Below are positions 50,718-59,033 of a DNA stretch of 64,000 nucleotides, one piece after another. Both the position numbers and the translations under genes were made by a program. The first letter of the stretch is position 1. Each line of letters opens with the position of its first letter. Origin of the DNA: Verrucomicrobiota bacterium (GTDB taxonomy: Bacteria > Verrucomicrobiota > Verrucomicrobiia > Opitutales > Opitutaceae); the NCBI GenBank assembly GCA_023416735.1, contig JAEZGX010000025.1, positions 164,500 to 228,499 on the forward strand, in the 5' to 3' direction. The notes under the pieces are model-generated. The model was not told the origin of the DNA and did not search any database. It saw only the letters and a list, made by a program, of their open reading frames with translations.

Positions 50718-52501
50718 GCGCGAGGTTCGGAGGAGAGGTCGAATTTTTCGAATCGTTGCCCGAGCAACCAAAGGCCGCACCACAGTTCGGCCGCCAAGAC
50801 GGCGGTGACCACGAGCGTGGCCAGGATGACGCAGAGCGCGGGCGCGAGTTCGAGCCAGCCGTGAAGAATAAATACGAGCACGGCCGCGCTGGCAGCGGCG
50901 GGGAGAAGGGCGACGAAGACGACGAACACCTGGCCGAATCCGAAAATGAGGCGCTGGCCCATGAGATCGATGCCGGGGCCGGGCGTGCGGACGGCGTTGA
51001 ACCAGCTCGGAAAGACGAGCGGAACGGCGTTGGGGATCAGGAGCTCGAGCGCGATAACGACGGGGGCAACGAAGGCGGCGCAGAGACTGAAAACGAGACG
51101 CATGTCGGAACTCATCCAAACCGTGGAAAGCGACGACGGTTGGTGGCCGTTGAGCCCGAGAAACCAGGCGAGCACGGCGAGCCAGACGATGCCGGTAAGG
51201 ATGACGATGGGCGTGAGCAGTTGGCCGACGAGGATGCGCCATCCCGGAAGAGGGTAGGTTTTGAGGATGTCGGCGTTGGAGAGATCCTGGCGCAGGTCGA
51301 GCCGGGTGAGCAGGGGGCCGTAGAGGAGCGCCAAGGCCCCGACGATACTGCCGAGTGTCGTGAGCGCGCCGCCGAGTTTCCAGTAGGTATTGCCCAACAG
51401 GATACGTCCGAAGGCGAAGACAGCGACGAGACCCAAAGCGCAGCCGAACCAGATGCGCGGCGTGAACCACGGACGGGTGGTGGACAGGAGATTTTTCCAG
51501 AGGAAGGCGAATTCGGGCCAGCGCGCGCGCGAAAGATTGAAAGGCGGTCGGCGGCCGGCGGTGCGCACGGATCCGACGCGCAGCATGCCGGTGCGACGAA
51601 GATCGTTGAGACGCTGGGTTTGGCGTTCGGCGTGGGCGAGCGCGCGTTCCTCGAAGGCGACGTTGAGCCGAACCACCCAAAGATAGTGGAATGCGAGAAT
51701 GAGAGCCACGGGGGCGAGGGCGGCCAGGAAAGGCAGGAGTTCGCGCGCGAAGAAAGGCCGGGCGAAAAAGGAGAACGGCCAAAGCAGCGATCCGAGAACG
51801 CCTTCGTTGAGCGTGGCGGGGATCCAGCGGTCGACGTCGTTGATCAAGTCGATGTGCGCGGGAAGATTGACGAGGTCGCGGGCGACGACGCCGAAAACAG
51901 TGACGACGAGAGCGAGCGAGGCGCCGCGCGCGAGATGTGCGCGCCAACGGCTGTTTTCGTTGAGCGAAAGTCGGGCGAGGGTGAGAGACGAAGCTTGGTA
52001 GTGCAGCGTGAGCACGCTGAGCACGGCCCACCACGCGAAGACGATGAAAAGCGCTTCGCCGCTGAAAAGACGACGGGAGTGAAAGAGCAGGGCGTAGAGC
52101 AGGGATTGGAAGAGCGCGGTGAATTGAGCGCTGAGGATCTTGTAATGGACGAGGCGGCGCCGGGTGAGCGGAGCGGGAAACAGGAAGGCGATTTCGGCTT
52201 CGCTGAAGTTCAGGCCGGCGCGTTCGGAAGGCGCGGCCCACATGAACACGAACACCAGAAAGAGTCCGAGCGAAGCGATGGCGGCGAGCAGGTCGGGCGC
52301 GTTGAGCGATGAGAACGGAAACATGGCCCCGTGGTCGCCGGCGGGATGAGCGCCGGTGGCGTGGCGGAAGAAAAAGAAATAGAAATACGCGACGGCGAAG
52401 GCTGCGCCGATGAAGTATTTTGGCTGACGCAGGCGTTTGAGGTGCGCGAGCAGACGATTCTTCAGCGACGTGAGTCGCAGATAGAGGAGAGCGCGAAGCA
52501 T
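50714..52501 (-). CDS. ABC transporter membrane subunit (putative exporter)
   Basis: The 595-residue protein has about twelve hydrophobic segments (for example KYFIGAAFAVAYFYFFFF, LLAAIASLGLFLVFVFMW) and a family-typical opening (LRLTSLKNRLLAHLK). It is likely to form an exporter with the ATPase encoded immediately upstream, 34 bp away. The substrate is unknown. Confidence 0.8.
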   Translation of the reverse strand: MLRALLYLRLTSLKNRLLAHLKRLRQPKYFIGAAFAVAYFYFFFFRHATGAHPAGDHGAMFPFSSLNAPDLLAAIASLGLFLVFVFMWAAPSERAGLNFSEAEIAFLFPAPLTRRRLVHYKILSAQFTALFQSLLYALLFHSRRLFSGEALFIVFAWWAVLSVLTLHYQASSLTLARLSLNENSRWRAHLARGASLALVVTVFGVVARDLVNLPAHIDLINDVDRWIPATLNEGVLGSLLWPFSFFARPFFARELLPFLAALAPVALILAFHYLWVVRLNVAFEERALAHAERQTQRLNDLRRTGMLRVGSVRTAGRRPPFNLSRARWPEFAFLWKNLLSTTRPWFTPRIWFGCALGLVAVFAFGRILLGNTYWKLGGALTTLGSIVGALALLYGPLLTRLDLRQDLSNADILKTYPLPGWRILVGQLLTPIVILTGIVWLAVLAWFLGLNGHQPSSLSTVWMSSDMRLVFSLCAAFVAPVVIALELLIPNAVPLVFPSWFNAVRTPGPGIDLMGQRLIFGFGQVFVVFVALLPAAASAAVLVFILHGWLELAPALCVILATLVVTAVLAAELWCGLWLLGQRFEKFDLSSEPRA

Positions 52502-52535
52502 GGGATGCGCGGGAGCCGAAGAAGGATGCGGCGAT

Positions 52536-53267
52536 TCAGGTTTCGCTGCCGCCGGTCGCGCGCAGGAAAACGTCTTCGAGGGAGACAGTGGCGTCGCCGT
52601 TGCTGAAATGTGACACGATCTTGTGGAGCGGACCGGCGGCGATTTTTCGGCCGCGTTTCAAGATGAGAACGTGCGAGCAGACTTCCTCGAGCAAGTGAAG
52701 CAGATGTGAGCTGAGGATGATGGTGGCACCGGCGCGCGCGCGTTGAAGGATGGAGTCTTTCATCCGGCGGATGCCGAGTGGATCGAGACCGGTGAGGGGC
52801 TCGTCGAAGAACATCACGGCGGGCGAGTGCAGCAGGCCGCAGGCGATCGCGAGTTTTTGTTTCATGCCCCGCGAGAGCGCGGCGGGAAGCTCGTCGGCTT
52901 TTTCGGCGAGCTCGAGTTCGGCAAGAAGCGCGTCGGCGCGGGGAGCGTGATCGGGGACGTCGTAGATCCTGGCGACGAATGCGAGATGCTGGCGAACGGT
53001 GAGATATTCGAAGAGCCGCGGTTCGTCGGGGAAGAAAGCGAGCGCGCGTTTCGCGGCGATGGGGTCGGCGGTGAGATCATGGCCCGCGATGTGAATGGAG
53101 CCGGTGGTGGCGGGAATGATGCCGGCGAGGCAGCGAAGTGTGGTGGTTTTCCCGGCGCCGTTGGGGCCGACGAGTCCGAGCACTTCGCCGGGGCGCACCC
53201 CGAAGGAGAGATCTTCGACGGCGGTGAAGCGACCGTAGCGTTTGGTGAAGCCCGAGACTTCGATCAT
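52536..53267 (-). CDS. ABC transporter ATP-binding protein
   Basis: The 243-residue ATPase has Walker A GPNGAGKTT, the signature LSRGMKQKLAIA, Walker B VMFFDEPLTG and the switch histidine in LSSHLLHLLEEV. It pairs with the permease gene 34 bp downstream. The ATG at 53267 is preferred because the family starts at MIEVSGFTKRYG; the frame upstream to 53579 overlaps another gene. Confidence 0.9.
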   Translation of the reverse strand: MIEVSGFTKRYGRFTAVEDLSFGVRPGEVLGLVGPNGAGKTTTLRCLAGIIPATTGSIHIAGHDLTADPIAAKRALAFFPDEPRLFEYLTVRQHLAFVARIYDVPDHAPRADALLAELELAEKADELPAALSRGMKQKLAIACGLLHSPAVMFFDEPLTGLDPLGIRRMKDSILQRARAGATIILSSHLLHLLEEVCSHVLILKRGRKIAAGPLHKIVSHFSNGDATVSLEDVFLRATGGSET

Positions 53268-53358
53268 GAGCGGGATGGTGCGAAGGATGGGCGGGTGCGG
53301 CAAGCTTGCCGGGGCGGTGTAACGGAGCGCGCGTTGAGGCGTCTTCGGACGCATCCCT

Positions 53359-53739
53359 ATGAAAAGCCATCGAATGAGTTTGAACGTGCTGGTGGTGATG
53401 GTTCTGGCGTTGACGAGCACCGCGCAGGCGGCGGGAAAAGACGAATCGGGGGCAAATCGATGGGAGCAGAAGCGGGAACAACGGATGGAGCGGTTGGATG
53501 AGGCGTTGCAGCTCAGTGCGGAGCAGAAGGCGCGAATCGAAGCGATTTGGCGAAAGGCGGAGGCGGATGCGGAGGACATCCGCGATAAAGGTGCGCTCCG
53601 AAAGCGAAAGCAGCGGCGGGAATGGCGTGAAGTGATGCAAGAAGCCCGGGCGCAGGTGCGCGCCGTGTTGACGCCGGAGCAGCAGAAAATTTTCGACGCG
53701 ATGCCTCGTGAGCGAAACGGCGGGAAAGCCGCTCGCTAG
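53359..53739 (+). CDS. Periplasmic CpxP/Spy-like protein
   Basis: The 126-residue protein has a signal peptide (LNVLVVMVLALTSTAQA) and an all-helical domain with LTPEQQKIFDAM, the LTxxQ motif typical of CpxP and Spy chaperones. Such proteins buffer envelope stress. It is divergent from the ABC exporter and is followed by a terminator. Confidence 0.75.
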   Translation: MKSHRMSLNVLVVMVLALTSTAQAAGKDESGANRWEQKREQRMERLDEALQLSAEQKARIEAIWRKAEADAEDIRDKGALRKRKQRREWREVMQEARAQVRAVLTPEQQKIFDAMPRERNGGKAAR

Positions 53740-53769
53740 CGACAACGGAAGACTTGGCTGGGAAAATCA

Positions 53770-53799
53770 AAGGCCGCCGTGTGGGGACACGGCGGCCTT
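53770..53799 (+). terminator. Hairpin terminator after the CpxP-like gene
   Basis: A perfect 13-bp stem AAGGCCGCCGTGT / ACACGGCGGCCTT with a GGGG loop is followed by CTTGGTTTT. It closes the CpxP-like gene. The rest of the 213-bp gap to 53953 has no recognised feature. Confidence 0.85.
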
Positions 53800-53952
53800 C
53801 TTGGTTTTCGCGGTTGCTCTGCTAGAGAGCGGTTAAAGGGGATGCATTGCGGAGGCTGTAGCCGTTCTTTTGATACAAGAGCTCGAAAGGGGATCAGGAA
53901 CGATCGTGGAAATTGAGATTGGACGGAGGCGGCGCGGCGCCAAAGTGAGGGA

Positions 53953-55197
53953 ATGGGTGATATCCGTGTCGTGGTGGTGGGCGGAGGAGCTGCGGGATTT
54001 TTCGCGGCGATTGCGTGCGCGGAAAAGTTGGGCGGGCGGGGATCCGTGACGATTTACGAGGCGACGGCGCATCCCCTGGCGAAGGTGCGGATCTCGGGTG
54101 GAGGGCGCTGCAACACGACGCATGCTTGTTTCGAGCCGCGGGAGTTGGTGAAGAAATATCCCCGAGGTGGACGGGAATTGTTGGGCGCGTTTCACCGGTT
54201 TCAGCCGCGGGACACGATTGCGTGGTTCGCGGAGCGCGGGGTGGAGCTGAAAACGGAGGAAGACGGCCGGATGTTTCCGGTGACGGACGACTCGGCGACG
54301 ATCGTCGAATGTTTGATGCGCGCGGCGGAGAAGGCGGGCGTGAAGGTGGTCACTTCGATGGGCGTGCGGACAGCGGAAACAATCAGCGACGGATTCTGGC
54401 TGACGCTGACGAGCGGCGAAGAGTTAAGGTGCGAGAAGCTGGTTCTCGCAACCGGCGGCAACAAGGCGTCGGCGGGTTTGACGATGGCGCAGAAGCTGGG
54501 GCACGCGATCGAGCCGCCGGTGCCATCGTTGTTCACGTTTCACATCGACGATCGGCGGCTTGAGGGGCTTTCGGGCGTCGCGGTGGAAAATGCCGGCGTC
54601 GCGGTGCGCGGGACGAAGTTGAAGGAAGGCGGTCCATTGTTGATCACGCACTGGGGCATGAGCGGCCCGGCGATTCTGAAGTTGTCGGCGTGGGGCGCAC
54701 GCGAACTGGCGGGGATGAACTACGAATTTCCCCTGCTCGTGAATTGGGTTAGTGGATACACGCGAGAAACCCTCGTGAACGAGTTGTCCGAAGTGAGGAA
54801 CCGGAATCCGAAGAAGCACGTGACGACATGGAGTCCTCTTCCGATGCCACAGCGACTGTGGGAACGGCTGGTGACAGCGAGCGGGATCGCCGCAGGGACG
54901 CCGTGGGGGCAGGTGGGAAACGCGGCGCTGACCAAGCTCGCGAGCGAGGTGACGGCGGCGGAATTTCGCGTCGTGGGGAAGAGTTTGTTCAAGGAGGAGT
55001 TCGTCACCTGTGGCGGCGTGCGGTTGAACGAGGTGGATTTTCGCACGATGCAGAGTCGGGTTTGTCCAGGTCTGCATTTCGCGGGGGAGGTGCTGGACCT
55101 CGACGGAGTGACGGGTGGGTTTAACTTCCAGGCGGCGTGGACCACCGGGTGGATCGCAGGTCGCGCGGCAGCAGAGGGAGCTCCCGGACAAAAGTAA
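53953..55197 (+). CDS. BaiN/HI0933-family NAD(P)/FAD-dependent oxidoreductase
   Basis: The 414-residue flavoprotein begins with the FAD-binding GGGAAGFFAAIACAEKLG, has the ISGGGRCNTTHA motif of the HI0933 family and ends with LDLDGVTGGFNFQAAWTTGWIAG. Family members act on several substrates, and BaiN reduces bile acids; the role here is unknown. It is convergent with the MazG-like gene at 55217. Confidence 0.9.
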   Translation: MGDIRVVVVGGGAAGFFAAIACAEKLGGRGSVTIYEATAHPLAKVRISGGGRCNTTHACFEPRELVKKYPRGGRELLGAFHRFQPRDTIAWFAERGVELKTEEDGRMFPVTDDSATIVECLMRAAEKAGVKVVTSMGVRTAETISDGFWLTLTSGEELRCEKLVLATGGNKASAGLTMAQKLGHAIEPPVPSLFTFHIDDRRLEGLSGVAVENAGVAVRGTKLKEGGPLLITHWGMSGPAILKLSAWGARELAGMNYEFPLLVNWVSGYTRETLVNELSEVRNRNPKKHVTTWSPLPMPQRLWERLVTASGIAAGTPWGQVGNAALTKLASEVTAAEFRVVGKSLFKEEFVTCGGVRLNEVDFRTMQSRVCPGLHFAGEVLDLDGVTGGFNFQAAWTTGWIAGRAAAEGAPGQK

Positions 55198-55216
55198 CGC
55201 TAGAGGAGCAGGCTGC

Positions 55217-55573
55217 TCACGGCTTGTCCGTCGAGGGATGGGAGAGGGGAGTGGTTTTTGACGGAGCGAGATCGGTGGAGACAGTCTCGATCATCGAGAG
55301 AAACTCTTTCTCCAGATCCAGCTTATAGCATTTCGCGAGCACGAGAACGCTCCAGAGGCAGTCCGCGAGTTCGTGCCCCAGTTTGCGATCTACGTCGGGG
55401 ACGTCGCGGGAGCCCGCCTTTGCCATCACGAGCTTCATCAGTGCGCCGACATCCACGACAAAGCCCTGCATGATCTGTTCTGTGGTCCAAGGCAGCCGTC
55501 CGGCTGTTTGCGCGGCGCGATCGAAATGTGCGCGCAGTTCCATGGCTTTCTCAGTGAGGGTTTGGATTTCCAT
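55217..55573 (-). CDS. MazG-like nucleotide pyrophosphohydrolase
   Basis: The 118-residue all-helical protein has the MazG-like metal motif in RKLGHELADCLWSVLVLAKCYKLDLEKEF. Proteins of this type hydrolyse non-canonical or excess nucleoside triphosphates. It opens the lower-GC minus-strand region that leads into the integron array. No attC site is adjacent. Confidence 0.78.
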   Translation of the reverse strand: MEIQTLTEKAMELRAHFDRAAQTAGRLPWTTEQIMQGFVVDVGALMKLVMAKAGSRDVPDVDRKLGHELADCLWSVLVLAKCYKLDLEKEFLSMIETVSTDLAPSKTTPLSHPSTDKP

Positions 55574-55677
55574 TGGTGAGCTTCAGTGACGCAGGAGAGC
55601 TAGATGCCCTCATTCGGGAGGGGAGGTGGGTTTGGGGATGATGTGTTGGACATGAGAGGTCGCGGTCCGAGGCCGGA

Positions 55678-55902
55678 TCATTCAATGCGAGTGGATCCCT
55701 TCTTCACGCGCGGATGTTTGTTGATATAAGTATTTAAGCCGTCTCCAGAGTCGGCCAGTTTCTTTAGGGCCGCGAGATGAGTGGCGCCGATGCTCTCGGC
55801 GGTATAGGCGTAAATTCCCCCGCTGGCGAATCGGATGCGGATCCATCGATCACTATATTCGTAGCCGGTCACTCCTGATTTCTTATTTCGATAAGACTTC
55901 AT
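55678..55902 (-). CDS. Small hypothetical protein
   Basis: The 74-residue protein has one compact domain (SGVTGYEYSDRWIRIRFASGGIYAY) that resembles KTSC-like small proteins. No function can be assigned. It is on the minus strand among accessory genes, without a detectable attC site nearby. Confidence 0.6.
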   Translation of the reverse strand: MKSYRNKKSGVTGYEYSDRWIRIRFASGGIYAYTAESIGATHLAALKKLADSGDGLNTYINKHPRVKKGSTRIE

Positions 55903-55986
55903 CGGTCCGGCATCGATATTTGTATCTCACTTAGGACCGTGGGATGGGTGAGCCTGATAGGACTGAGGTGATCCTCGTGAGCGGAA

Positions 55987-56412
55987 CTAGCTTACGATCT
56001 CCGAACGATATTTACGCATGATCTCGCCGTGGTCCGCTATTGGTGCTTGATGCAGCTCTCGAATCAATCGGCTAAGATTCGGTGTCAGAATCATGAGGTA
56101 TCGGGAGCGGCCTTCCGGATCGCAATAGGTATGGGGGACGCCAGCTGGAACGAAGACAGTTGATCCACCGCTGGCTTCTCGCTCGCCGTCCTCGAATCGA
56201 AATACGAGCCGTCCTTCGAGCACATGCCACGCTTCGTCATCTGAATAATGGACGTGCATGTAATCCGGGCCACTGCCCGTCCACTCGTGAATCTCGAACG
56301 ATGAACCTGTCACTGCATCCTGCGCGGGGTGCCGGATGATCTTGGGGATTTTGGATTCAGGCGATAAGGGCGACATATTCATGGAATACATGCCGGCGTG
56401 GTTCGACTTCAT
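55987..56412 (-). CDS. Cupin-domain protein
   Basis: The 141-residue single-cupin protein has the motif HYSDDEAWHVLEGRLVFRF followed by VPAGVPHTYCDPEG, which supplies metal-binding histidines. The substrate is unknown. Its ATG overlaps the stop of the DUF4260 gene, so both are co-translated. The frame open upstream to 56706 is the shadow of that gene. Confidence 0.82.
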   Translation of the reverse strand: MKSNHAGMYSMNMSPLSPESKIPKIIRHPAQDAVTGSSFEIHEWTGSGPDYMHVHYSDDEAWHVLEGRLVFRFEDGEREASGGSTVFVPAGVPHTYCDPEGRSRYLMILTPNLSRLIRELHQAPIADHGEIMRKYRSEIVS

Positions 56413-56768
56413 GAGCGGTGAAGGTGCGTGTCTTTGAAGCTCGTCGAATACTTCAAACCATAACCGAGAAGTCGGTCGAAGCCGATGTGAGCCGCCCAAA
56501 TAGCGGCCACCCAAAGCCACTTCGTTCCATCGGCGACGTAGGCCGCCGCTGCAAGACCCGCCGGCGTGAGATACGTATGAGCGGAATTGTAGGACACCGC
56601 GCCGATCTTCCGTCCTGCGAGATAGCCCATCATCGATAAGTCGGGCGCAAAGAATAGAAGCGCAAAGTAACCCCACGAGCCGCCGAGCTTCCAATATGCG
56701 AAACACGATGCGGCGAGCACCAGCAATCCTTCCGCATGCAAGAGGAACTTTGGACCTGAAAGCACCAT
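56409..56768 (-). CDS. DUF4260 family membrane protein
   Basis: The 119-residue protein matches DUF4260: LHAEGLLVLAASCFAYWKLGGSWG, FFAPDLSMMGYLAGRKIGA and WAAHIGFDRLLGYGLKY, with about four transmembrane segments. The function is unknown. The ATG at 56768 is the family start. It overlaps the cupin gene by 4 bp. Confidence 0.86.
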   Translation of the reverse strand: MVLSGPKFLLHAEGLLVLAASCFAYWKLGGSWGYFALLFFAPDLSMMGYLAGRKIGAVSYNSAHTYLTPAGLAAAAYVADGTKWLWVAAIWAAHIGFDRLLGYGLKYSTSFKDTHLHRS

Positions 56769-57314
56769 ATTTCCGAGTTTTGAAGATTGGAAGATATGAG
56801 GTGTGGGGGCGGGGTAGCGCGAGGCAAGATCCGCCCGACCACCATCATGATAACAAACACCTGTAAGGATGCTCGCGAAAGGGTGAGTCGCGAGGCGGGA
56901 AGCTGCCGCCGGTGTTGAAAAGAAGGGCGTGTGTCGGCATCGACGCGGCGGCAGCCAAGCAGGTGGCGATGGTTTTGTGCCAGGAGGGGGAGCGAGGCCC
57001 GCCGAGGGCATGATGACGGAGATGATGTTACGGCGTGTGGGCAATGGCTCAAGTCACGGGTGCGAGTGCACTCGTTTGCGCAGCGGCTCCCATGGGTTTG
57101 CGCTGGGCTCCGGCTGATCGTCATCGGTGCGAGTTGCGTGCTGATGCTACCGCGTCGGCTGGAGCACCACTAGCGGCGCCGGAACACCGGGTCTCGAGAG
57201 TCGCGTCAACTCTCTGAATATCTGGCGCACCATCTCGCGGCCGTTCGCTTCGCGCTCCGCGCTTGGCTATAGACTTCCCATAAAGCGCTGGCCCTAGCGC
57301 TGGGTTCGGTCGTT
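56769..57314. other. Non-coding stretch between DUF4260 gene and integron array
   Basis: No supported gene was found in this 546-bp gap. Near 57283-57315 the minus strand reads ACCGAAC followed by CCAGCGCTAGGGCCAGCGC, which resembles the start of an attC site, but I could not find the matching GTTRRRY end. It may be a decayed attC marking the old end of the array. Confidence 0.4.
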
Positions 57315-57647
57315 TCACTTCTCAGACGCCACGTCCGGGGTTTTGACGATGATGTTGAAGTCGACCGATGGATCTGGCGTCGCGATCGGCATGTTCTGGG
57401 TGATCGATTCGCTAGGCTCGAGCACTGGCATGCGAGATATGACCGCGCGTGGTGCTGCTGGGCGGCTCGATGCCGGCAGAGTCGCTGGAATGCCAGTCGA
57501 TCGCTTTGGCGGCAATAGTGCCGCCTTGATGCTGTCGGTCAGCGATAGACTGGGCGCCAGATCGATCTTCGCTGAGAAGTCTGGCAAAGGCGGCTGCGCG
57601 AACACAGCACACGAGGTCACGAGAAGTAGAGAAAGCCATCCTTTCAT
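57315..57647 (-). CDS. Small exported protein, distal cassette gene
   Basis: The 110-residue protein has a signal peptide (WLSLLLVTSCAVFA) and a low-complexity proline-rich body; no family is recognised. It lies beyond the last clear attC site (57681-57779), in the position of the most distal cassette. No intact attC is seen at its 3' end, so it may be fixed in the chromosome. Confidence 0.6.
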   Translation of the reverse strand: MKGWLSLLLVTSCAVFAQPPLPDFSAKIDLAPSLSLTDSIKAALLPPKRSTGIPATLPASSRPAAPRAVISRMPVLEPSESITQNMPIATPDPSVDFNIIVKTPDVASEK

Positions 57648-57680
57648 ACGTATTTGAACGATCGCCAGCGGAGTTTCTTC

Positions 57681-57779
57681 GCCGAACGTTAAAGATCAGC
57701 CACACGTGTGCTTGGCGCGGGCCATGCGTAAGCATGGATTGTGACAAGTCACGGCGTAGGCTCTGGCGCCTTGTTGGGC
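57681..57779 (-). repeat. attC site 1 (hybrid, distal)
   Basis: This 99-nt site is bounded by GCCGAAC and GTTGGGC with inner stem CCATGC-gtaa-GCATGG. Its right half (GGCTCTGGCGCC) differs from the other 99-nt sites and resembles that of the 60-nt site at 58974, so pairing of L'' with L' is imperfect. It is the attC of the DUF6624 cassette. Confidence 0.8.
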
Positions 57780-57803
57780 TCTTTTGCCGTTTGCTTCATC
57801 CAT

Positions 57804-58412
57804 TTAGGATTCACACGTCCCCCGCTCCGTGAGGCAAACCCCTGCAGATATTCCGAAATTGGGATTCAGACCAACATTCGCCCTCAGCACATCGACCCTC
57901 TCTTCATCCTCTAAAGGCAACGGCTCCCATTCGTCTTCGCTATTCCTAGTAACCTGGCTGCCGTAAATCTGCTTGTGGCCTTCCCGTAGGCGAACTCGAT
58001 CTTCCAACAATGCCAAACTTGATCGACGCATCTCGCCTTTAGCAGCCGCATCTCGCGCAAGAGGCAGATACTTTTTCTGATAGCTCAAGTCGGAATGCTG
58101 CAGAATGAGAAATGCCGCACTGGCAGCCTTGTCGCCAAACTGCGTGCGGCCAGGCCAACCACGCTGCGCGATGATCTCCTCTAATCGCCGAATATTCTGT
58201 GCGTCGATGGCGCTTTGTTTCGACCACGCCTCCTTCACTTCGGGCGATCCCCTTCCGTGCTTCTTCTCCAGCTCGATTACCTCACGCCGGTGCGTCTGAT
58301 CGGTCTCAAGCATAGCCTCCAATTCGGCTCTGACGCTGGCGACCGGCGCTGCTTCTTGGCCGGGCGCCAGCAATGACAATAGGAGAAAGACAGGGATGAT
58401 GAGCCTTTGCAT
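57804..58412 (-). CDS. Exported DUF6624-like protein (integron cassette)
   Basis: The 202-residue protein has a signal peptide (IIPVFLLLSLLAPGQEA) and a DUF6624-like body: ETDQTHRREVIE, then EEIIAQRGWPGRTQFGDKAASAAFLILQHSD and DRVRLREGHKQIYGSQV. The function is unknown. AAGGA lies about 8 nt upstream of the ATG at 58412, which makes it a good start. The frame extends in phase upstream to a TTG inside attC site 2. Confidence 0.75.
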   Translation of the reverse strand: MQRLIIPVFLLLSLLAPGQEAAPVASVRAELEAMLETDQTHRREVIELEKKHGRGSPEVKEAWSKQSAIDAQNIRRLEEIIAQRGWPGRTQFGDKAASAAFLILQHSDLSYQKKYLPLARDAAAKGEMRRSSLALLEDRVRLREGHKQIYGSQVTRNSEDEWEPLPLEDEERVDVLRANVGLNPNFGISAGVCLTERGTCES

Positions 58413-58448
58413 ACAGGGGTTCCTTACGTGCGGAAGCGTGCTTTCTTC

Positions 58449-58547
58449 GCCCAACGTCAAAGATCAGCCACACGTGTGCTTGGCGCGGGCCGTGCGCAAG
58501 CACGGAACGTGACAAGCATCCGTGTTGGCTGTAGCGCCTGGTTGGGC
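58449..58547 (-). repeat. attC site 2
   Basis: The 99-nt site is bounded by GCCCAAC and GTTGGGC with inner stem CCGTGC-gcaa-GCACGG. It is the 3' attC of the DUF1801 cassette and the upstream neighbour of the DUF6624 gene. Confidence 0.92.
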
Positions 58548-58563
58548 TTTTGGGGCTTCAGGC

Positions 58564-58959
58564 TCATCTACGCTTCTTCACGACATCGGTAGGATCTCCG
58601 CAGGTCTGGTCGAGCGCAGCAGCTTCGCGCGCTAGCCTTCGAACGATCTTCGGCTCGATCTTGTCGCCCTTGCGCAATTCGAGCGTCGCCATCTCATACT
58701 TCCCGCCGGGCCTCAATCGCGGTTCGATCTCACGCAGTCGCTGTCCGCGCCAGAAACCAAATAGCACCCGGTGCTCTTCTGCTCGTATCAACAATACAGG
58801 GCCAATCCCAGAATAGACTAGATGGCCCCATTTGATGGCTTCGCTCAGCCTCGCTGCCGCGCGCACGTCTGCCCTCAGGGCGACGACACATTCGCGCCGC
58901 CAACCATCCAATCCGGCAACATACGCTTCCGGATTAGCCGCAGGAACGATCTTCTTCAT
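58564..58959 (-). CDS. DUF1801-type protein (integron cassette)
   Basis: The 131-residue protein matches the YdhG/DUF1801 fold: WRRECVVALRADVRAAARLSEAIKWGHLVYSGIGPVLLI and a C-terminal basic tail. The function is unknown. The ATG at 58959 starts 15 nt after the attC core; the frame to 59109 is attC and IS sequence. Confidence 0.78.
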   Translation of the reverse strand: MKKIVPAANPEAYVAGLDGWRRECVVALRADVRAAARLSEAIKWGHLVYSGIGPVLLIRAEEHRVLFGFWRGQRLREIEPRLRPGGKYEMATLELRKGDKIEPKIVRRLAREAAALDQTCGDPTDVVKKRR

Positions 58960-58973
58960 GATCGCAAACTTTT

Positions 58974-59033
58974 GCCGAACGTTAAAGATGAGCCGCGCCA
59001 GCCATAGGCGTTGGCTCTGGCGTCTGGTTAGGT
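58974..59033 (-). repeat. attC site 3 (60-nt type, interrupted by an IS at its end)
   Basis: This short site is bounded by GCCGAAC and GTTAGGT and has L''-like CCAGAGCCAACGCC and L'-like GGCGCGGCTCATC segments on the minus strand. The IS481-family element begins at its core, and GTTAG is repeated at the other end of the IS. It is the attC of the cassette gene at 60100-60543. Confidence 0.82.

Noticed and set aside
50718..52241. Long arginine-rich frame joined to the zincin-like metallopeptidase
   Set aside because: It is the shadow of the ABC permease gene on the same strand; the peptidase starts at the GTG at 50717.
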